Positions 8,688-19,368 of a stretch of DNA of 59,526 bases are shown here, piece by piece. This stretch comes from Thermoplasmata archaeon (GTDB lineage Archaea; Thermoplasmatota; E2; JACPAO01; JAHFTW01), in the NCBI GenBank assembly GCA_023269235.1, contig JAHFTW010000005.1, positions 1 to 59,526 on the forward strand, in the 5' to 3' direction. Position numbers and translations under genes: made by a program. Within the stretch, counting starts at the first letter, position 1. Every line of letters begins with the position of its first letter. The notes below the pieces were generated by a model that was not told where the DNA came from, ran no database searches, and worked only from the letters and a program-made list of their open reading frames with translations.

Positions 8688-9026
8688 ATGAACGAACGAG
8701 GCACCGCCGTCCTGACGCATGTGCTGGGCATCCTCACGCTCTTCGTGGGGCCCTTGGTCGTCTATCTGGCGTTCCGCAAGAAGGCAGGACCGTGGCTGCG
8801 CGATCATCTCGACGAGTCCGTGAACTACAACATCCTCGCGCTCATCGCCTTCGTGGCCCTCATCATCATTGCCGTCCTGCTTGGCAGTTCGGCGTTCTCG
8901 CTCTGGGTCGCGCTGCTGGCCGTCTTCATCGTCGTCGCGAAGGTCGTGCTCGAGGTCGTGGCGGCCATCAAGGCGGGGCGGGGCAAGCCGTTCCACTTCC
9001 CGCTGGACATCAAGATGATCCGTTAG
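8688..9026 (+). CDS. DUF4870-family small membrane protein
   Basis: A 112-residue protein with three hydrophobic segments. It shows the family hallmark in the first loop: FVGPLVVYLAFRKKAGPWLR followed by DHLDESVNYNI. DUF4870 proteins are widespread small membrane proteins of unknown function. The ATG at 8688 was chosen over longer in-frame starts because the family begins here and GGTGACAGG lies just upstream. It is convergent with nusA. No specific role is assigned. Confidence 0.85.
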   Translation: MNERGTAVLTHVLGILTLFVGPLVVYLAFRKKAGPWLRDHLDESVNYNILALIAFVALIIIAVLLGSSAFSLWVALLAVFIVVAKVVLEVVAAIKAGRGKPFHFPLDIKMIR

Positions 9027-9079
9027 CCGCGCGCCTGCCGCTCCGCTAAGGAAAGGCGGGAGGCGGGGCCGCGAGCCCC

Positions 9080-9556
9080 TTAGATGACTTGGACTTCGTC
9101 AATCTCGTGGTGGCGCTTGGCCAGGTGGCGAATCGACGAGATGTTGCGGCCCTGCTTGCCGATGGCCTTGCCCTTGTCCTTCGCCTCGACCTCGACGATG
9201 GCGCGGATCTTGAGCTTGGCCTCGGGGATGGCGTCGGGGTGCGACGGGTCCGTCGGCGGGGTGACCGCCAGCGTCTCCATCCGCACGCTCGCGATGTCGA
9301 ACGGCTTGAACAGGTTCCGGATGAAGACCTGCTTGTCGTCGTCCCACTCCACGAACTTGACGTCCTTCTTCAGGAGCTCGCGCATCATGGCGAGGTTCTT
9401 CGCCTCCTTCCCGAGCGCCTGGCCAAGGTGGCCCTTCTCGGTGATGAAGACGATGCGCTCGCCCTCGTCCACGGCGTCCTTGATGCGGGCCCGGAGGCGC
9501 TTCTCGGCCTCCGTGATGAGCCCGATGGCCTCCATGGAGAGGTTGACGTCGGTCAT
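9080..9556 (-). CDS. nusA: NusA-like transcription/RNA-binding protein (archaeal)
   Basis: The 158-residue archaeal NusA, which lacks the bacterial N-terminal and S1 domains and consists of two KH RNA-binding domains. The first is about residues 30-100 (GERIVFITEKGHLGQALGKE), the second about 105-158, with the GxxG loop in GKAIGKQGRNISSIRHLAKR. It is the last gene of the RNA polymerase operon, 8 bp after rpl30e, its usual archaeal position. Its role in archaeal transcription elongation or termination is presumed from the bacterial homologue. Confidence 0.93.
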   Translation of the reverse strand: MTDVNLSMEAIGLITEAEKRLRARIKDAVDEGERIVFITEKGHLGQALGKEAKNLAMMRELLKKDVKFVEWDDDKQVFIRNLFKPFDIASVRMETLAVTPPTDPSHPDAIPEAKLKIRAIVEVEAKDKGKAIGKQGRNISSIRHLAKRHHEIDEVQVI

Positions 9557-9563
9557 TCAGTCC

Positions 9564-9854
9564 TCACTTCGCGAGCTGCATGACGTCGGAGGTCCCGGCG
9601 TCCAGCACGGCGAGGGCGGAGATGGCGAAGGGTTTGCCGCAGGCCGGACCGAGCGCCGTGCCCATGCCGTCGAAGGCATAGACCGGCACGCGCTTCTTCG
9701 CGGCGGCGGCGCGGATGTCCTCCGCGCCAGGGGCGTTCGTTGCGAGGATGACCAGTTTGGCCTCCCCGCGCGCCACGGCTTTGGCCGTCTGGTCGGATCC
9801 GACCAGGACCTTGCCGGTGGCGAGCACAGTTCGCAGGCTTCGTTGCACGTCCAT
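9564..9854 (-). CDS. rpl30e: 50S ribosomal protein L30e
   Basis: A 96-residue member of the L7Ae/L30e RNA-binding family: TGKVLVGSDQTAKAVARGEA at residues 13-32, LVILATNAPGAEDI, then VPVYAFDGMGTALGPACGKPF. It lies between rpoA2 (5-bp gap) and nusA (8-bp gap), the standard archaeal order, so it is co-transcribed with the polymerase genes. Confidence 0.95.
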   Translation of the reverse strand: MDVQRSLRTVLATGKVLVGSDQTAKAVARGEAKLVILATNAPGAEDIRAAAAKKRVPVYAFDGMGTALGPACGKPFAISALAVLDAGTSDVMQLAK

Positions 9855-9859
9855 TGTGT

Positions 9860-11449
9860 TCAGGCCTCCTCTTTGGGTTCAGGTTCCTCGGCGAACTCCG
9901 GCTCCGCGGAGCCGGCCGCCGTGCCCTCGTAGGACATGGCGGGCGCCTCGACCACGACGGGCACGGTCGAAACCGGCGTCGGCATGGTCTTGACGAGTTT
10001 GGCGAGCTTGACGGTGTCCATGGCGAGCCGGACGGCGCCGGTGCCCAGGTTCACGGGTTGGCCGACGATGATGTTCTCGGCGACGCCCTGGAGGGGGTCC
10101 GTCTCGCCGATCATGCCGGCCTGCAGCAGGTGGTCCACGGTGATCTCGAACGCGGCGCGCGCGAGGATCGACGACTTCTGGCCGGACACACCCTGGCGAC
10201 CGATGGCCTTGACCTCGCCGTCGGCCGTCATGACGTCGGCGACGAGCATGAGGTGGCGGCGGTCCACGGTGAGACCCTGGCCTTGGAGCGTGGCGTAGGC
10301 CTCGTCCATGACGGCCTGGCGGGCGGCCTCGATGCCGAGGCACTCCTGGATCTGCACGATGTCATTGGTGAGGACGCGGCTGTGGTCGATGCCGGGGATC
10401 TCAAGGATCTCCTTCAGGCTCGACCCCTCGGTGAAGAGGATGTAGCCCTTCTCGTCGTCGTCGCGGCGGATGACGAGGCGGGTGATGCCGTCGATGCCCT
10501 TGACCTTCATCTTCTTGAGGTCCTCGACCGCCTTCTGCAGGTTCTTGAAGTTCGGCTCGGTGAGCTTGACCAGGATCTTCGGGTTCTTGCCGCCCTTCTC
10601 CTCGGTCGCCGTGATGCGGCGGACGGAGTTGACGGCCGCGAGGACGTCCTCGAAGCTGATGTCCTTCTCGGCCATGCGCTCCATCTCGGGGACGACCTTG
10701 ATCTCGAGGGAGCCGAGGTCGGCGTCGACGGCGGCGATGTCCTTGAGCAGGGTCATCTCGATCTGGTTGGCGATCTTGGTGGCGACCGCGCGGTCGCCCT
10801 TGACCTTCTCCTTCAGGAAGATGCGCATGGTCGGCGTCGACGGGGTGCGGCGTGCGTCCACGATCTCGATGAGGCGGGGCAGGCCGAGGGTCACGTTGAT
10901 CTCAGCGACACCGGCGAAGTGGAAGGTGCGCATGGTCATCTGCGTGCCGGGCTCGCCAATCGACTGGGCGCCGACGATGCCGGCGGCCTCCGTGGCGTCC
11001 ACCTTGGCGTGGTTGTACTCCTCGAGGGCCAGGTCGGCAGCCAGCTTGAGCTGGGCGTCCGAGAAACCGCGGGCCAGGCCGCCGTCCACGAGCTTGCGGA
11101 CGATGCGCTGGGGCAGCATGCCCTCGCCGAGGTGCTTGCCGAGGAGGGCGTCCTTCTTCAGGAGGTCCGGGTCGCGGGTCTCGACCTTGACCATCGTGCT
11201 CTCGAAGTCGCGGTCGTCCACGACGACTTTGCGGGTGCCGCGGCGGGCCGCGGCGTCACGCTTGCCCTTCGAGAACTTGAGGAGGATCTCCTCGGTCTCG
11301 TTGCCGGCGAAGCCGGCGGCCATGAGGGCCTTCTTGTCGGCCGACTTGGCGGAGGTGACCGTGAAGCCGGCCTCGACGAGGCGCTCCGCGGTGCTCTTGT
11401 CGAACGCGTAGGTCTTGACCAGGCTGTTGAGGGTCTGTGCGCTAGCCAT
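9860..11449 (-). CDS. rpoA2: DNA-directed RNA polymerase subunit A''
   Basis: C-terminal part of the split largest subunit, carrying the end of the trigger loop region and the jaw/clamp base. Diagnostic blocks are [19 protein letters not shown] and [11 protein letters not shown] at about residues 150-185, and the late [19 protein letters not shown]. At 529 residues it is longer than the usual roughly 400. The first 60 residues form an added helical segment with a helix-hairpin-helix look ([20 protein letters not shown]), and there is an acidic tail ending EEPEPKEEA. It starts immediately after rpoA1 (1-bp gap). No intein. Confidence 0.95.
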   Translation of the reverse strand: MASAQTLNSLVKTYAFDKSTAERLVEAGFTVTSAKSADKKALMAAGFAGNETEEILLKFSKGKRDAAARRGTRKVVVDDRDFESTMVKVETRDPDLLKKDALLGKHLGEGMLPQRIVRKLVDGGLARGFSDAQLKLAADLALEEYNHAKVDATEAAGIVGAQSIGEPGTQMTMRTFHFAGVAEINVTLGLPRLIEIVDARRTPSTPTMRIFLKEKVKGDRAVATKIANQIEMTLLKDIAAVDADLGSLEIKVVPEMERMAEKDISFEDVLAAVNSVRRITATEEKGGKNPKILVKLTEPNFKNLQKAVEDLKKMKVKGIDGITRLVIRRDDDEKGYILFTEGSSLKEILEIPGIDHSRVLTNDIVQIQECLGIEAARQAVMDEAYATLQGQGLTVDRRHLMLVADVMTADGEVKAIGRQGVSGQKSSILARAAFEITVDHLLQAGMIGETDPLQGVAENIIVGQPVNLGTGAVRLAMDTVKLAKLVKTMPTPVSTVPVVVEAPAMSYEGTAAGSAEPEFAEEPEPKEEA

Positions 11450-11450
11450 C

Positions 11451-14156
11451 CTAGTTGCCTCCCTTCTTGGCCTTGGCCTTGCCGCTCGCGACGCTCGCGA
11501 AGATGGTGTCGAAGTCGACCGGCTCGCCGCCGACGGAACGCGTGGGGTCCACGCCGTCCTCGCCGTAGACGAACTGGATGACCGTGCCCGCGGTGTTGCG
11601 GACGGTGCCGTCCTGGGCGACCTTGAGGTCCTCCAGGGCGTTGATCAGGCGGCGCTGCATGTAGCCGGAGCGGCTCGTGCGAACGGCCGTGTCGACGAGA
11701 CCCTCACGTCCACCCATGGAGTGGAAGAAGTACTCGGTCGGGTTGAGGCCGGTCTTGTAGCTCGCGGCCACGAAGCCCTTGGCGTCGGAGCCCAGGTCGC
11801 CCCACTTGAAGTGGGGGAGCGTGCGCTTCTGGTAGCCACGGTGGATGCGTTTGCCACGGACGGCCTGCTGGCCGACGAGGCCGGCCATCTGCGACAGGTT
11901 GAGCATCGAGCCGCGCGCGCCGCAGCGCGCCATGAGAACGGCGGAGTTGTCCATGCCGAGCGACCGGGAGGCCGTCTCACCGGCGGCGTCACGGGCCTGG
12001 CCGGTCTCGCGCATGATCTCCATCTCGAGGGTCTCCTCGACGCCGCGGCCGGGGAGGGCCTGCAGCTCGCCCTTCTTGTACTGCTTCAGGAGGACGTCGA
12101 CGCGCTCCTTGGTGGCGCGGATGCGCTCCTCGATCTCGTGGCGCGCCTCCGGGGGCAGGTCCTCGTCGTCGATGGACGTCGAGAAGCCGCGCAGGGTCAG
12201 GAAGCCGTTGCCGACCTTGGTGACCTTGTCCAGGAACTCGCGGGCGGCCTGGTTGCCGTAGCGGCGGGCGATGTGGTCGAGCAGCTTGCCCTTCTCGGAC
12301 GCGATGCTCGTCTTGTCGATTCCGCCCTGGATGAGCTTGGAGTCCTCGATGACGACCCAGAAGTCGTTCTCGGGCAGGCGCGCCTCCTTCTCCTTCATGC
12401 CGGAGGGGCAGGCGTTGGCCTTGTAGCTGAGGTTGATGCCAGGGGGCAGCAGGGTCGAGAACAGGTCGCGGCCCATGACGAACTTGCGGGTCTCGCCGTG
12501 CTCATCCTTCTCCTCCAGGATGGCGGGCATCTGGCCCTTGAAGCCGACGCGCGAGAGCACCTGGGTGGCGTCCTCGAGCGGGAGCTTCGGGTTCTTCCAG
12601 GTCATGAGGAAGTTGCCCGAGATGTGGTCGTGGATGGCCCCGATGATGGGTCCGCCGAAGCGCGGGGAACGGATGTTCTCCTGGACCTTCATCAGGATCT
12701 CGGCCTCGGCGCGGGCCTCCTCGCCCTGGATGACGTGCAGGTTCATCTCGTCGCCGTCGAAGTCCGCGTTGTAGGGCGGGCAGTTCGGCAGGTTGAAGCG
12801 GAACGTCTTGCCGGGCATGACGCGCACCGTATGCGCCATCATGCTCATGCGGTGCAGCGTGGGCTGCCGGTTGAACAGGACGACGTCGCCGTCATCGAGC
12901 TGGCGCTCGACGATGGAGCCGACCTCGAGGCGCTTGGCGACCTCGTCGGCGTTCTTGTCGGTGACCTTGACGCGGCGGTTGTCGGGGCGGATGACGTAGT
13001 TCACGCCGGGGACGTACTTGCCCTCGGGGAACTTCGGCTCCGGGCCGCGCAAGATCAAGTCGGCGCAGAACTGGAAGTTCGCCGGCGTGACGCGGATGGG
13101 CACGGTGAGCTCCTGGGCGCACTCGATGGGGACGCCGACGTCGTTGATGGACAGGTTCGGGTCCGGGCTGATGACCGTGCGGGCCGAGAAGTTGACGCGC
13201 TTGCCCGACAAGTTCGAGCGGAAGCGGCCTTCCTTGCCCTTGAGGCGCTGGCTGATGGTCTTGAGGGGGCGACCGCTGCGGTGGCGAGCCGGCGGGATGC
13301 CCGCCGTCTGGTTGTCGAAGTAGGTCGTGATGTGGTACTGCAGCAGCTCCCACAGGTCCTCGACGATGAGCTGGGGGGCGCCGGCGTCGCGGTTCTCCTG
13401 CAGGCGCTGGTTGATGCGGATGACGTCCACGAGCTTGTGGGTCAAGTCGTCCTCGGAGCGCTCGCCGGACTCCAGCGTGATGCTGGGGCGCATGGTGACC
13501 GGGGGCACCGGGAGGACGGTGAGGACCATCCACTCGGGGCGGCACACCTCGGCGTTGAGGCCGAGGAGCTTGAGGTCCTCGTTGGGGACCTTCTCGAGCC
13601 ACTCGCGGACCTCGCTGGGGGTGAGCTTGTGGCCGTTCTCGCGGAACGTCGTCGGTTTGTCGACGTCGATGGTGCCATGCTCGCGGCCGCAGTGGGGGCA
13701 GACCGTGACGTTGGAGGCATCCTTGCTGACGCGCTTGGCGAGGATGCTGACGTCCTTCTCCTCGGCCTCGTAGGTCTTGAGCTGCTTCTCGAAGTCTTCG
13801 CGCAGGCGCTCGGTGAAGAGCAGCTTGCCGCAGCCGCGGCAGGTGCCCCGCAGGATGTCACGGACCACGCGGACGAAGCCGACGTGGATGACGGGCATCG
13901 CGAGGTCGATGTGGCCGAAGTGGCCGGGGCAGTCGCCGACCTTCTGGCCGCAGGTCTTGCAGCGCAGGCCGGGCTCGATGACGCCGAGGCGGGGGTCCAT
14001 GAGACCCATCTCGATGGGGAAGCCGTCCTCGTCGTACGTGTCGGCCGTGATGACCTTCGTGGCGCTGAGGCCGCGGACCTCCTTGGGCGAAAGGAGTCCG
14101 AACTTCATGTGGCCGATCTTCTTCGGCTGGTTGGTGAGCATGGTTCGCATTGTCAT
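11451..14156 (-). CDS. rpoA1: DNA-directed RNA polymerase subunit A'
   Basis: N-terminal part of the largest subunit (901 residues), including the catalytic centre. The metal-binding motif [13 protein letters not shown] lies at about residues 462-474. Zinc sites near the N-terminus are [19 protein letters not shown] and the pair CRGCGK / CPHCGREH. It ends in a Lys-rich tail where subunit A'' takes over. It lies between rpoB (6-bp gap) and rpoA2. The split A'/A'' arrangement is universal in Archaea. Confidence 0.98.
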   Translation of the reverse strand: MTMRTMLTNQPKKIGHMKFGLLSPKEVRGLSATKVITADTYDEDGFPIEMGLMDPRLGVIEPGLRCKTCGQKVGDCPGHFGHIDLAMPVIHVGFVRVVRDILRGTCRGCGKLLFTERLREDFEKQLKTYEAEEKDVSILAKRVSKDASNVTVCPHCGREHGTIDVDKPTTFRENGHKLTPSEVREWLEKVPNEDLKLLGLNAEVCRPEWMVLTVLPVPPVTMRPSITLESGERSEDDLTHKLVDVIRINQRLQENRDAGAPQLIVEDLWELLQYHITTYFDNQTAGIPPARHRSGRPLKTISQRLKGKEGRFRSNLSGKRVNFSARTVISPDPNLSINDVGVPIECAQELTVPIRVTPANFQFCADLILRGPEPKFPEGKYVPGVNYVIRPDNRRVKVTDKNADEVAKRLEVGSIVERQLDDGDVVLFNRQPTLHRMSMMAHTVRVMPGKTFRFNLPNCPPYNADFDGDEMNLHVIQGEEARAEAEILMKVQENIRSPRFGGPIIGAIHDHISGNFLMTWKNPKLPLEDATQVLSRVGFKGQMPAILEEKDEHGETRKFVMGRDLFSTLLPPGINLSYKANACPSGMKEKEARLPENDFWVVIEDSKLIQGGIDKTSIASEKGKLLDHIARRYGNQAAREFLDKVTKVGNGFLTLRGFSTSIDDEDLPPEARHEIEERIRATKERVDVLLKQYKKGELQALPGRGVEETLEMEIMRETGQARDAAGETASRSLGMDNSAVLMARCGARGSMLNLSQMAGLVGQQAVRGKRIHRGYQKRTLPHFKWGDLGSDAKGFVAASYKTGLNPTEYFFHSMGGREGLVDTAVRTSRSGYMQRRLINALEDLKVAQDGTVRNTAGTVIQFVYGEDGVDPTRSVGGEPVDFDTIFASVASGKAKAKKGGN

Positions 14157-14162
14157 TCCTCC

Positions 14163-17100
14163 TTACACCAGGGCCTCGAGCTTCATGCGCGGGGCGACGA
14201 TGAGCGCCTTCAGTTCTTCCATGAGGAGCTTGTACGCGTAGGACATCTCCACCGGGTGGATGTCGGCCTCGTCGCCGCACACGGTGCAGCGGTAGAAGCC
14301 GCGGCGGTCCAGCATGGCGACGTGGCCGCAGTGGTCGCAGACGTACTGCGTGGTCAGGTCCGACTCGTCGAGGAGGCGGTCCTTGATGACCATGGACACG
14401 CCGTGGCCGATGAGCGCGTCGCGCTCCATCTCACCAAAGCGCAGACCACCGTCACGGGCGCGACCCTCGGTCGGCTGGCGGGTCAGGATCTGCACGGGGC
14501 CGCGGCTGCGGGCGTGGATCTTGCCGGCGACCATGTGGTGCAGCTTCTGGTAGTAGATGCAGCCGACGAAGATGTCGGCCTCGAACATGCGGCCGGTCTG
14601 GCCGTCGTACATCTGGCGGCGGGCGTTGTGCTTGAAGCCGTTCTTCAGCAGGGCGGCGCGCAGCGCCTCCTCGGGCTCGCCCGAGAACGCGGTGCCGTCG
14701 ATGAAGCGGCCTTCGGACGAGCCGACGAGGCCGCCGATCATCTCGAGAACGTGGGCGACCGTCATGCGCGACGGGATGGCGTGCGGGTTGACGACGATGT
14801 CCGGGGTCTGGCCTTCCTCGTCGAAGGGCATGCCCTCCTGCGGGACGATGAGGCCGAGGACGCCCTTCTGGCCGTGCTTGGAGGCGAACTTGTCGCCGAG
14901 CTCGGGGATGCGCTGGTCGCGGACCTTGATCTTGACCATGCGCGAGCCGTTGACGGACTCGGTGAGCATGACGGTGTCGATCCAGCCGGCCTCGCCGTGG
15001 CGCACGGTGACCGAGGTCTCGCGACGCTTCTGGGGCGTCAGGAAGTCCGTCGGCTCCTCGAGGAAGCGGGGCGGGCTCGTCTTGCCGATGAGCACGTCGC
15101 CGCCGCTCGTCGAGCGCTCGGGGCTGATGAGCCCGTCCTCGTCGATGAAGGCGTACATCTCCTCGGGGCGAACACCACGGCACTCGGGGTCAGGGCGCTC
15201 GAAGCGGTCCTCCTGGCCTCCGGGGTAGCGGCGCTCCTCGGTGTTGTAGGTGCGGAAGAAGGTGCTGCGGCCCAGGCCACGCTCGAGGCTGCCCTTCGAG
15301 ATGACAATCGCGTCTTCCATGTTGTAGCCATGGAACGACATGACGGCGACCACGAAGTTCTGGCCGGCGGGGCGGTCGTTGAAGTGCAGGTAGTTGCCCG
15401 GGTGGGTCTGCACGAGCGGGGCCTGCGGGGTGTGCAGCAAGTGACCGCGGGTGTCGGGGCGGATGCGGTAGTTCGCGTCGCCGAAGCCGAGGGACTGCTT
15501 GCCCATGCCGGCGCCCATCGTGATGCGGGGCGACGAGTTGTGCTCCGGGTACGGAACCAGCGACGAGCCGATGCCCAGGATGATCATGGGGTCGATCTCG
15601 CAGTGGGTGTGCTCCTTGCCGAGCTTCTTCTTGTCGAGCGCGATGAAGAGGTTCTCCTCCTCCTCGGCGTCGATGTACTCGACGATGCCCTCGTTGACGA
15701 GGTCGGACCACTTGATGCGGCCGGACTGGATGTCCTTGGCGTACTCGTCGTTGTAGCGCAGCTTGCCGGACTCGGCAACCAGCAGGGGGCGGCGGACGCG
15801 GCCGGCATCGCAGTTGAGCAGGATGGCGTTGTTGTCCTGGTCCCAGTAGACGTTGACCTCATTGCTGAGGAGGCCGGCACGGCGGCGCTCCTTGATGCGC
15901 TTGAGGAGGTCGGGGGCGTCGGCGTGCAGGCCGACCAGGTCACCGTTCAGGTAGACTTGGACCTCGGTGCTGTCGCGCTCGACGGGCTTGAGGCCGAAGT
16001 CGCGCAGGACGCGCTCGACCTCGCGCTCGGGGAAGCCCTCAGAGATCTCAACGCACAGGCTGAGGTTCTTCACCAGACCGCAGTTGGGACCCTCCGGGGT
16101 CTCGTTGGGACAGAGGCGGCCCCACTGCGTGGAGTGCAGGTCACGCGCCTCGAAGTGAGGCTGGCTGCGGGTGAGGGGGCTGGTGACGCGGCGCATGTGC
16201 GACAGCGCGGCCAGGTTGCTGGTGCGGTCCAGGAGCTGCGAGACGCCGGCGCGGCCGGAGACCCAGTTGCCCGTGGCGAGGCTGTGCAGGAGGCGCTGCG
16301 TCAGGACGTCGGCGCGGACGGCGGTCTGGATCTTGACGTCGCGGTTGCGCGCGTGGGCGCGCTCGAGCTGGTACTTGAGGTCCTTGCAGAGCGCCATGAA
16401 GGCGACGCGGAACAGGTCCTCCATCAGGTCGCCGGCGAGCTTGAGGCGCTTGTTGGCGTAGTGGTCCTTGTCGTCCTCCTCGCGGAGGCCGAGGAACAGC
16501 TCGAAGACGGCTTGGCCCATGCGGGCGAGGAAGATGGCCTTCGTGATGCGGTCCTCGGGCTCCTGGCCCAAGTGAGGAAGCAGGTTGCGGTCCATGAGGG
16601 CCTCAACGCGCTTGACGCGGTACTCCTTGGCCTGGCCGCCGGCAAGGCGCTTGCCGAGGTAGCCGATGGCGTCCTCGCGGGTGCTGACGCCGTACTCCTC
16701 CGCGGCCGACTCGATGTTGCCGAAGATGAGGGGCTCCATGGCCTTCTGGCGCTTCTCGTCCGTCATGATGGCGTGGACGATCTCCTCGTCCGACTCCATG
16801 CCGAGGGCGCGCAGAAGCACGACGAGGGGGATCTGGCCGGAGGCCGAGGGCACGGTGACCATCAGATCGCCGTCCTTCTTGCGCTCGACGACGACGAGGG
16901 CGCGGTAGCCCTCGTGCTGGCTGAACACCTTGGCGATCTCGACGTCGGCGCCGTAGCGCGACGCCTTCTCGACCAGCACCCGGTTCGGGGCGAGGTCCTC
17001 GAGCGTGATGAGGACGCGCTCGGTGCCGTTGGAGATGAAGTAGCCGCCGGGGTCGAGGGGGTCCTCCTGGACCTCGACGAGCTTGGCCTTGATGTCGGCG

Positions 17101-17537
17101 GCGTTGAGGGAGCGGCCCTCGGCCTCCTCCATGACCTTCTGGTTGATGTTGCAGTGGCTGGAGTGGACCATGATCGGCAGGCGGCCGATGTTGACCAGCT
17201 CGGGCTCGTGCTCGATGCCGTCGATGACGCGGATGAACTCCAGGGTAAGAGGAGCCTGGTAGGTGAGGTTGCGGAGGCGGGCCTCCATGGGGGTGAGCGG
17301 GCGCAGGGAGCCGTCGGCCTCCTTGACGACCGGGCGGCCGACCGCGATCTTGCCGAGCTTGATGTTGAAGCCCTCGATGTCGGTCTGGACCATGCCGCGC
17401 TCGGCGGTCTCGTCGTCGCCGATGCGGATGTTGTCAATGACGTGCTGGAGGCGACCCGCCAGGAAGTCGTTGTACGAGGCGATGTGGTGATTGACGATGG
17501 AGCGTTCCGCGTAGAAGGCATCAACAAGTTCGCGCAT
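14163..17537 (-). CDS. rpoB: DNA-directed RNA polymerase subunit B (unsplit)
   Basis: Second-largest subunit as a single 1124-residue chain. Conserved blocks include [55 protein letters not shown] and the C-terminal zinc site (CDHCGH then [11 protein letters not shown]) before the closing [13 protein letters not shown]. Methanogens and haloarchaea split this gene into B' and B''. The intact form fits Thermoplasmata, Thermococci and other lineages. It follows rpoH by 12 bp, so both share the promoter at 17928-17958. Confidence 0.98.
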   Translation of the reverse strand: MRELVDAFYAERSIVNHHIASYNDFLAGRLQHVIDNIRIGDDETAERGMVQTDIEGFNIKLGKIAVGRPVVKEADGSLRPLTPMEARLRNLTYQAPLTLEFIRVIDGIEHEPELVNIGRLPIMVHSSHCNINQKVMEEAEGRSLNAADIKAKLVEVQEDPLDPGGYFISNGTERVLITLEDLAPNRVLVEKASRYGADVEIAKVFSQHEGYRALVVVERKKDGDLMVTVPSASGQIPLVVLLRALGMESDEEIVHAIMTDEKRQKAMEPLIFGNIESAAEEYGVSTREDAIGYLGKRLAGGQAKEYRVKRVEALMDRNLLPHLGQEPEDRITKAIFLARMGQAVFELFLGLREEDDKDHYANKRLKLAGDLMEDLFRVAFMALCKDLKYQLERAHARNRDVKIQTAVRADVLTQRLLHSLATGNWVSGRAGVSQLLDRTSNLAALSHMRRVTSPLTRSQPHFEARDLHSTQWGRLCPNETPEGPNCGLVKNLSLCVEISEGFPEREVERVLRDFGLKPVERDSTEVQVYLNGDLVGLHADAPDLLKRIKERRRAGLLSNEVNVYWDQDNNAILLNCDAGRVRRPLLVAESGKLRYNDEYAKDIQSGRIKWSDLVNEGIVEYIDAEEEENLFIALDKKKLGKEHTHCEIDPMIILGIGSSLVPYPEHNSSPRITMGAGMGKQSLGFGDANYRIRPDTRGHLLHTPQAPLVQTHPGNYLHFNDRPAGQNFVVAVMSFHGYNMEDAIVISKGSLERGLGRSTFFRTYNTEERRYPGGQEDRFERPDPECRGVRPEEMYAFIDEDGLISPERSTSGGDVLIGKTSPPRFLEEPTDFLTPQKRRETSVTVRHGEAGWIDTVMLTESVNGSRMVKIKVRDQRIPELGDKFASKHGQKGVLGLIVPQEGMPFDEEGQTPDIVVNPHAIPSRMTVAHVLEMIGGLVGSSEGRFIDGTAFSGEPEEALRAALLKNGFKHNARRQMYDGQTGRMFEADIFVGCIYYQKLHHMVAGKIHARSRGPVQILTRQPTEGRARDGGLRFGEMERDALIGHGVSMVIKDRLLDESDLTTQYVCDHCGHVAMLDRRGFYRCTVCGDEADIHPVEMSYAYKLLMEELKALIVAPRMKLEALV

Positions 17538-17549
17538 GACAGAATCTCC

Positions 17550-17834
17550 TTAGATGGCCTCGACGATGAGACGGTAGGCGACCGCGGTCCCGGCAGTGGG
17601 GCTGCGGCGCGTGATCTGGACGATCTTCCCGGCGAGCCCGTCCGAGCCGGCCTGCTTCTGCAGGACCTGGACGACGGGGTCGTTGGAGCGGACCTTGGGA
17701 AGCTGCTCCTTGGTGATGCCGTAGCGCTTCAGGACTTCCTTGGCCTCGGAGTCCGTCAGCACCTCGTGCAGCGGGACGTTGACGTGGTTCAGGACGTTGA
17801 ACCGACTGGCTTGGGCGGGGACCTCTTCGCTCAC
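17550..17834 (-). CDS. rpoH: DNA-directed RNA polymerase subunit H
   Basis: Small subunit corresponding to the C-terminal domain of eukaryotic Rpb5. The 94-residue product has FNVLNHVNVPLHEVLTDSEA, then VLKRYGITKEQLPKVRSNDP and the closing VAYRLIV. I chose the GTG at 17834 because it gives the normal family length and has AGGTGAT just upstream. The open frame continues to an ATG at 17906, adding 24 low-value residues inside the leader. First gene of the polymerase operon. Confidence 0.95.
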   Translation of the reverse strand: MSEEVPAQASRFNVLNHVNVPLHEVLTDSEAKEVLKRYGITKEQLPKVRSNDPVVQVLQKQAGSDGLAGKIVQITRRSPTAGTAVAYRLIVEAI

Positions 17835-17927
17835 GATATCACCTGGAAACGCTCGAGACTCGGCCTTTCGGCTTCCCCTCGAATCCATGCTCGCTCGATG
17901 GCTCAAGCTAGCTGGATTGGCGGCGCT

Positions 17928-17958
17928 GCAAAGTTCGCCGACGAGGGGGGGGTATAAA
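17928..17958 (-). promoter_or_regulatory. RNA polymerase operon promoter with extended conserved block
   Basis: On the minus strand a TATA box (TTTATAC, plus-strand GTATAAA at 17952-17958) is followed downstream by eight C and then a block whose plus-strand form begins GCAAAGTTCGCC. Transcription should start near 17930, giving a leader of roughly 95 nt before rpoH. The 31-nt block recurs with 29 of 31 bases identical upstream of rps19e at 58080-58110, also on the minus strand. That points to a shared promoter/initiator element for growth-linked operons. Confidence 0.75.
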
Positions 17959-18398
17959 GCCCTAAGGGAGGGGGACCAACCTAGTGGAGATGTGAATCAG
18001 CGACTTGAGGTTTGGCCGGCCGCCGTGAACCGGTTCGGGTCGCGGCGGTCTCGTTCGGCCAACTCGGCCAACCACGTTGACCCGGCCAATTTCGAGGTCC
18101 AGGGGCGAAGCCCCTGGCAGGTGATAGCCTGCGACGCCTGAGCGCCGCGAAGGGTTCGCAGGCGCTCAGCCGCTGCATGAGCGAAGCGAATGCAGCGGGT
18201 GATGAGGGATTCGACCTTCGTCGCGCATGGCGCGCCGAAGGATTCCTCGCTCCACGCGGCAAATCCCTCACCCCGCACCCGCCTCCGGTTCTCGTCCGTG
18301 GCTCCAGGGGGCCGCGGCCCCCCTGGCGGGTGATAGCCTCGGGCGCAGCAGCGCCCGAGGTGCTCAGCCGCTCCACGGAGCGAAGCGGAGTGGAGCGG
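17959..18398. repeat. Gene-free zone with tandem tRNA-Lys-flank repeats and palindromes
   Basis: No convincing gene lies here. Two related units are recognisable. Unit A (about 18104-18214) has a small palindrome, then GGTGATAGCCT, GCTCAGCCGCT, a GCTGCAT...ATGCAGC palindrome and, at 18194-18214, a 21-bp exact copy of the tRNA-Lys 3' end and flank (47677-47697). Unit B (about 18313-18403) repeats GGTGATAGCCT and GCTCAGCCGCT with a GCTCCAC...GTGGAGC palindrome, but is cut by the island at 18404. Its continuation is found at 47672 next to tRNA-Lys. The fragments resemble those behind tRNA-Leu. Confidence 0.75.
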
Positions 18399-18416
18399 AG
18401 TGGCACACTTCCGGCA
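18399..18416. repeat. Left island end: target duplication plus 13-bp inverted repeat
   Basis: AGTGG at 18399-18403 is followed by the terminal repeat CACACTTCCGGCA at 18404-18416. The exact reverse complement TGCCGGAAGTGTG is at 47659-47671, followed by AGTGG at 47672-47676. Perfect 13-bp inverted ends bordered by a 5-bp direct repeat are the hallmark of DDE-type transposition. Confidence 0.8.
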
Positions 18417-18420
18417 CTTG

Positions 18421-18537
18421 CTCAGTTTTGAACCCCCTGGTGGTGGTCTTCTCCTGAGTTTTGATTCGGTCCGCGGGGCAAACAGCGCCCGACGGACCCC
18501 CCAGAACTGGGGGTTCGAAACCTTAGTTTTGAACCGC
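18421..18537. repeat. Subterminal repeats at the left island end
   Basis: Three direct copies of a CTNAGTTTTGA-type motif lie at 18421-18436, 18454-18467 and 18522-18537. An inverted GGTTCGAA-type copy lies at 18511-18522. TTCGAACCCCC-type sites also sit just inside the right end (47618-47659). Multiple short sites inside the terminal repeat are typical transposase-binding arrays, but this is inferred. From 18538 to 18892 no gene is evident. Confidence 0.5.
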
Positions 18538-18892
18538 TCAGGGGTAAATCGGGTTCATTTCCGGGCAAGGCGCCGGTTCCTCCGAGTCATTGGAAAGGTA
18601 TTTTACTTACAAAGTGTAACTGAGTACTGCCCAGGACGACACATCCTGGGCGGAGAAACGAACAAGAAACACACCCGGGTCGCACGCGCCCGGTTAACAA
18701 TGCGTGGCAGAAAGCCATCCATAGACCCGCAAAAGTTGAACGAAAAAGCCAACCAAAGAAGAAGACCAACCCTTGAAATCTTGGAACCCGCCCACTAGGA
18801 AGTCGGGAGTGCGTAGCCTCAAAGGCACGGCGACTCACGCGTCGGGGCGGCGGCGCAACGTCGAGTCGTCATGCTGGAGAGGACTATGCACG

Positions 18893-19243
18893 GTGCCCAT
18901 TACGAGCAAAAAAATGCGTCAACAAATGAGTCTACCTCGTCAAAACGAGGCCAACGTCCTCGCCTGCATGCGCGGCAAGGAACCACTGCGATTCACAGAC
19001 ATTCAATCAGCGACCGGCTTGAAGGCCACACAAGTCAATCGAGCCATGAAGACCCTAGTGGAACGCCACTGGGTACTGGCACAGACAGTGCCGGGGCTGG
19101 AGTACCCCATCAAGGTGCGCTACTCGCTCTCCAAGCACGGGGACGCGGTGGCGAGGGCCGTGGTAACGCTTCGGCAGGAAGTGTTGGCCACTCCGGGTCA
19201 GGCCACTCGGCACGCGGAACCGCACCACGTTCACGAAGCCTGA
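18893..19243 (+). CDS. Winged-helix DNA-binding protein
   Basis: About 116 residues from the GTG at 18893, which has GGAGAGG about 10 bp upstream; ATG at 18914 is an alternative. Residues about 15-90 form a winged helix: NEANVLACMRGKEPLRFTDI, then ATGLKATQVNRAMKTLVERH as the recognition unit, and PIKVRYSLSKHGDAVARAVV as the wing and dimer helix, resembling HxlR/MarR-like regulators. First gene inside the left end of the island. It may control island genes, but no operator is identified. Confidence 0.7.
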   Translation: MPITSKKMRQQMSLPRQNEANVLACMRGKEPLRFTDIQSATGLKATQVNRAMKTLVERHWVLAQTVPGLEYPIKVRYSLSKHGDAVARAVVTLRQEVLATPGQATRHAEPHHVHEA

Positions 19244-19368
19244 CCCTGCCTCACTCCAAGGCGCCCGAGCTGTCCGTCCTCGCGCTCGGCCCAGGGTTTT
19301 GGCGGCTTTTCAACGGATTACGCGCCTCTCCGACGCGCCTGCGTCGCCAAGTCGGCGCGGTTCTCGGC

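Noticed and set aside
11415-17957. A continuous plus-strand open frame of 2180 codons
   Set aside because: It is the antisense shadow of rpoA1, rpoB and rpoH; high GC removes stop codons from the opposite frame. Its translation is low-complexity Asp/Leu/Val-rich text.
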